This document shows, piece after piece, positions 34,321-36,563 of a stretch of DNA of 36,563 nt (position 1 is its first letter; each line of letters opens with the position of its first letter). Under the pieces are notes generated by a model. That model was not told the DNA's origin, made no database searches, and saw nothing but the letters and a program-made list of their open reading frames with translations. The DNA is from Mesonia sp. (GTDB lineage: Bacteria > Bacteroidota > Bacteroidia > Flavobacteriales > Flavobacteriaceae), in assembly GCA_012964435.1 (NCBI GenBank), contig DTTX01000060.1, positions 1 through 36,563 on the forward strand, written 5' to 3'. Position numbers and translations under genes: made by a program.

Positions 34321-35325
34321 ATGAAAAAGTTAATGATGAGTTTACTTGCTTTTGCGGGTTTAAGTGTAAGCGCACAAGATGATATTCAAAATATTTTACG
34401 TGCCGGAGTCGAAGATGCTACCAGATTTAGCGAAAGCTATATAGCGCCGGCTGCAGAAGCTTCAATTTATAGTTTAGCAAATGGTTGGTATAATTCTGCA
34501 GAAGCTAAAGAAACCTTACATTTTGAAGTTTCTGTAATTGCGAATGCGGCATTGGTAGGCGATGATAAGCAGAGTTTTACTTTAGATGTGAATGATTATA
34601 ATTATATAACTTTCCCTGATGGCTCGCAGCAAAAAGAAATTGCAACGGTTTTTGGAGAAAACAATCCTGAACAAACAGTCATCGTAGAATATGAAACCGA
34701 TAATGGTACAGAAACTACACAAATTACTTTACCACAAGGTTTAGGCGGAAGCAATATTAATTTTGTGCCTACAGCCTATTTGCAAGGAAGTTTAGGTTTG
34801 GTAAAAGGTTTTGAGGTTAAAGCTCGATTTTTACCGGAAGTAGATTATGATGGTGCTAAAACCAAGTTTTACGGAGCGGCTCTTCAACACGAATTTACAA
34901 GTTGGATAACCGGTGAAAAGTTATTGCCTATCGCAATCTCCGGGTTAGTAGGTTATAATCGTATAGAAGCTTCTTACGAATTAGACCAAACAACTGTTCA
35001 GGGAGTTAACCAAACTATTAATTCAGAAATGAATAGTTGGATGTTTACAGCAATCGCATCGACGAAATTACCGGTGATTAATTTTTACGCAGGCTTAGGT
35101 TATGTTTCGGGAGATGCAACAACTTACTTAGAAGGTTCTTATACAATAGATGAAGGCCCTTTAGAAGGTCAAACTTTAGTAAACCCTTATTCGGTAACTA
35201 CCGAAGTAGGTGGGGTGAATGCTACCTTAGGTTTTAAACTAAAATTGGCATTTTTTAGATTAAATGCATCTTATAGCTTTCAAGAATATCAAAATTTTAA
35301 TTTAGGGATAAATTTTGGCTATTAA
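34321..35325 (+). CDS. DUF6588 family outer-membrane-like protein, paralogue 2
   Basis: A 334-residue paralogue of the preceding gene: signal peptide 1-19 (AGLSVSAQ), DATRFSESYIAPAAEASIYS, NGWYNSAEAKETLHFEVSVI, VEYETDNGTETTQITLPQG, and LQHEFTSWITGEK, each with a counterpart in paralogue 1 (for example LALQHEFTSWLKED). The C-terminus NFNLGINFGY is barrel-like. The 10-bp gap indicates an operon and an old tandem duplication, since the sequences differ substantially. Function unknown. Confidence 0.85.
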   Translation: MKKLMMSLLAFAGLSVSAQDDIQNILRAGVEDATRFSESYIAPAAEASIYSLANGWYNSAEAKETLHFEVSVIANAALVGDDKQSFTLDVNDYNYITFPDGSQQKEIATVFGENNPEQTVIVEYETDNGTETTQITLPQGLGGSNINFVPTAYLQGSLGLVKGFEVKARFLPEVDYDGAKTKFYGAALQHEFTSWITGEKLLPIAISGLVGYNRIEASYELDQTTVQGVNQTINSEMNSWMFTAIASTKLPVINFYAGLGYVSGDATTYLEGSYTIDEGPLEGQTLVNPYSVTTEVGGVNATLGFKLKLAFFRLNASYSFQEYQNFNLGINFGY

Positions 35326-35426
35326 TTCTTTTTTAAGCGCTTAAATATTCCGCTAAGCGAAATCAATTTTGTATTTTAGCAATCGTTTAAAAATTCAATA
35401 ATTATTATCACTAAAAATTCAAAATA

Positions 35427-36353
35427 ATGAAAGTTACAGTAGTAGGAGCAGGTGCCGTTGGTGCGAGTTGTGCAGAATATATCGCCATTAAAAACTTTGC
35501 TTCAGAAGTAGTCATTTTAGATATTAAAGAAAACTTTGCTGAAGGTAAAGCGATGGATTTAATGCAAACTGCTTCTTTAAACGGTTTCGATACTAAAATT
35601 ACAGGAAGTACTAACGATTATACCAAAACTGCAGGAAGTGACATTGCAGTAATAACCAGTGGTATTCCGCGTAAACCGGGAATGACAAGAGAAGAACTTA
35701 TTGGTATTAATGCCGGTATTGTAAAAGAAGTTTCTTCAAACTTGATCAAGCATTCTCCGGAGGTAACTATTATTGTGGTAAGTAACCCTATGGATACGAT
35801 GACGTATTTAGTGCATAAAACTACCGGTTTACCAAAAAACAAAATTATTGGTATGGGTGGTGCATTAGATAGCGCTCGTTTTAAATACAGATTATCTGAA
35901 GCTTTAGAAGCTCCTGCTTCTGATGTCGATGGGATGGTAATTGGCGGTCACAGTGATACCGGTATGGTGCCATTAACAAGATTAGCTACTAGAAATAGCG
36001 TTCCTGTTTCAGAATTTATTTCAGAAGAAAGATTAAATCAAGTAGCAGAAGATACTAAAGTTGGTGGAGCTACATTAACTAAAATGTTAGGTACAAGTGC
36101 TTGGTATGCTCCGGGAGCAGCAGTTTCTGGTTTAGTACAGGCAATTGCGTGTGACCAAAAGAAAATCTTCCCTTGTTCGACTTTACTTTCTGGAGAATAT
36201 GGTTTAGAAGATTTATGTATCGGTGTGCCGGTTGTTTTAGGTAAAGACGGTATCGAAAAAATCGTTGAGATCGAATTGAACGATGCAGAGAAAACTAAGC
36301 TTAAAGAAAGCGCAGAAGGGGTAAAGAAAACTAATGGTTTGTTAGAACTGTAA
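35427..36353 (+). CDS. mdh: Malate dehydrogenase
   Basis: A 308-residue LDH-like malate dehydrogenase, oxidising malate to oxaloacetate with NAD. The Rossmann motif is GAGAVG (7-12), the NAD-selecting acid is in VVILDIKENFAEG, the substrate-binding Arg residues are in GIPRKPGMTREEL, VVSNPMDTMTYLV follows, and the catalytic His is in GGHSDTGMVPL. It makes the oxaloacetate used by the gltA product. A one-mismatch -7 box, TATTTTAG, is at 35372-35379. It stands alone with its own terminator. Confidence 0.97.
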   Translation: MKVTVVGAGAVGASCAEYIAIKNFASEVVILDIKENFAEGKAMDLMQTASLNGFDTKITGSTNDYTKTAGSDIAVITSGIPRKPGMTREELIGINAGIVKEVSSNLIKHSPEVTIIVVSNPMDTMTYLVHKTTGLPKNKIIGMGGALDSARFKYRLSEALEAPASDVDGMVIGGHSDTGMVPLTRLATRNSVPVSEFISEERLNQVAEDTKVGGATLTKMLGTSAWYAPGAAVSGLVQAIACDQKKIFPCSTLLSGEYGLEDLCIGVPVVLGKDGIEKIVEIELNDAEKTKLKESAEGVKKTNGLLEL

Positions 36354-36373
36354 GTAATTAACCTATAAATTAT

Positions 36374-36411
36374 AAAGCCTGCTGAATGTTAAATTTCAGC
36401 AGGCTTTTTTT
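36374..36411 (+). terminator. Rho-independent terminator after mdh
   Basis: AAAGCCTGCTGAA (36374-36386) pairs perfectly with TTCAGCAGGCTTT (36395-36407), followed by T. Confidence 0.93.
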
Positions 36412-36435
36412 GTGAAATTTATCTTAAAAAAATAA

Positions 36436-36466
36436 TTGTCATTTCATGTTTGAAACCCTATATTTG
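36436..36466 (+). promoter_or_regulatory. Predicted promoter for the gene at the window end
   Basis: TTG (36436-36438), 20 bases, then TATATTTG (36459-36466): the best-formed Bacteroidota promoter in the window. Confidence 0.7.
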
Positions 36467-36506
36467 TCCGTTTTTAAAAATAGATTAATCAATAACTTAA
36501 AGAATA

Positions 36507-36563
36507 ATGCAGAATAAACTACATTATCAAGAACGATCGCAATTTGAGAACCTTGTTGGTAAG
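36507..36563 (+). CDS. Start of a gene cut by the window end
   Basis: An ATG at 36507 opens a frame that stays open for 19 codons to the last base, giving MQNKLHYQERSQFENLVGK. It lies 40 bases after a strong promoter match. The fragment is too short to identify. In many flavobacteria secDF follows mdh, but this N-terminus is not hydrophobic and does not look like SecDF. Confidence 0.5.
   Translation, partial: MQNKLHYQERSQFENLVGK

Noticed and set aside
35332-35345. Perfect palindrome TTTAAGCGCTTAAA between the DUF6588 pair and mdh
   Set aside because: It has no spacer or T tract and no second copy was noticed, so neither terminator nor operator can be supported.

Overview
The window is AT-rich chromosomal DNA of a member of Bacteroidota, most likely a marine Flavobacteriaceae. 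The evidence is the TAnnTTTG-type promoter boxes, the near absence of useful Shine-Dalgarno sequences, a type IX secretion (T9SS) sorting domain on a surface protein, a FecI/FecR/TonB-dependent receptor cassette with an STN domain, DUF6428 and DUF6588 families, and a core gene set (carA, eno, gltA, argS, ffh, folD, gyrB, mdh) of flavobacterial type. No rRNA, tRNA, CRISPR array, prophage or insertion sequence was seen, and no gene-free stretch exceeds about 300 bases.

Layout. 1-3862: forward central metabolism (3' part of carA, eno, gltA). 3935-5956: two different guanidino-group hydrolases of the amidinotransferase fold (a DDAH-like enzyme and a CtlX-like enzyme), with repeat-rich spacers on either side of the second. 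6112-9029: a reverse pair, an SDR/DUF2867 protein and a BCCT transporter, overlapping by GTGA. 9099-11157: small envelope proteins, a MarC-family protein and an unknown protein. 11255-13030: argS. 13038-16807: reverse-strand ECF sigma factor, FecR-type anti-sigma and TonB-dependent receptor, diverging from a secreted leucine-rich-repeat protein (17041-19104). 19212-21517: ffh and folD. 21574-26876: a long reverse-strand run with DUF1232, AI-2E-type permease, VOC protein, a small Rho-N-like protein, RluF, an alpha/beta hydrolase, a small membrane protein, a lipoprotein pyrophosphatase and an unknown lipoprotein. 27018-27650: queE. 27868-30439: an arsenic resistance operon (arsR, DUF6428, acr3, arsC) with two near-identical palindromic operators. 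30497-31039: DUF2911. 31268-33228: gyrB, broken. 33303-35325: tandem DUF6588 paralogues. 35427-36353: mdh. 36507 to the end: the start of another gene.

The strongest anomaly is in gyrB. A 41-bp stretch at 31892-31932 is an exact reverse complement of 31383-31423 in the same gene. It introduces a stop at 31922-31924 and changes the reading frame, while the rest of the gene looks intact on both sides. Because gyrase is essential, this is either a template-switch or assembly artefact, or a real mutation backed by another functional copy. Other notable points are a family of about 110-bp structured intergenic elements present twice in opposite orientation, the Cys-rich DUF6428 protein inside the ars operon, and an envelope-anchored pyrophosphatase with an altered active-site motif.
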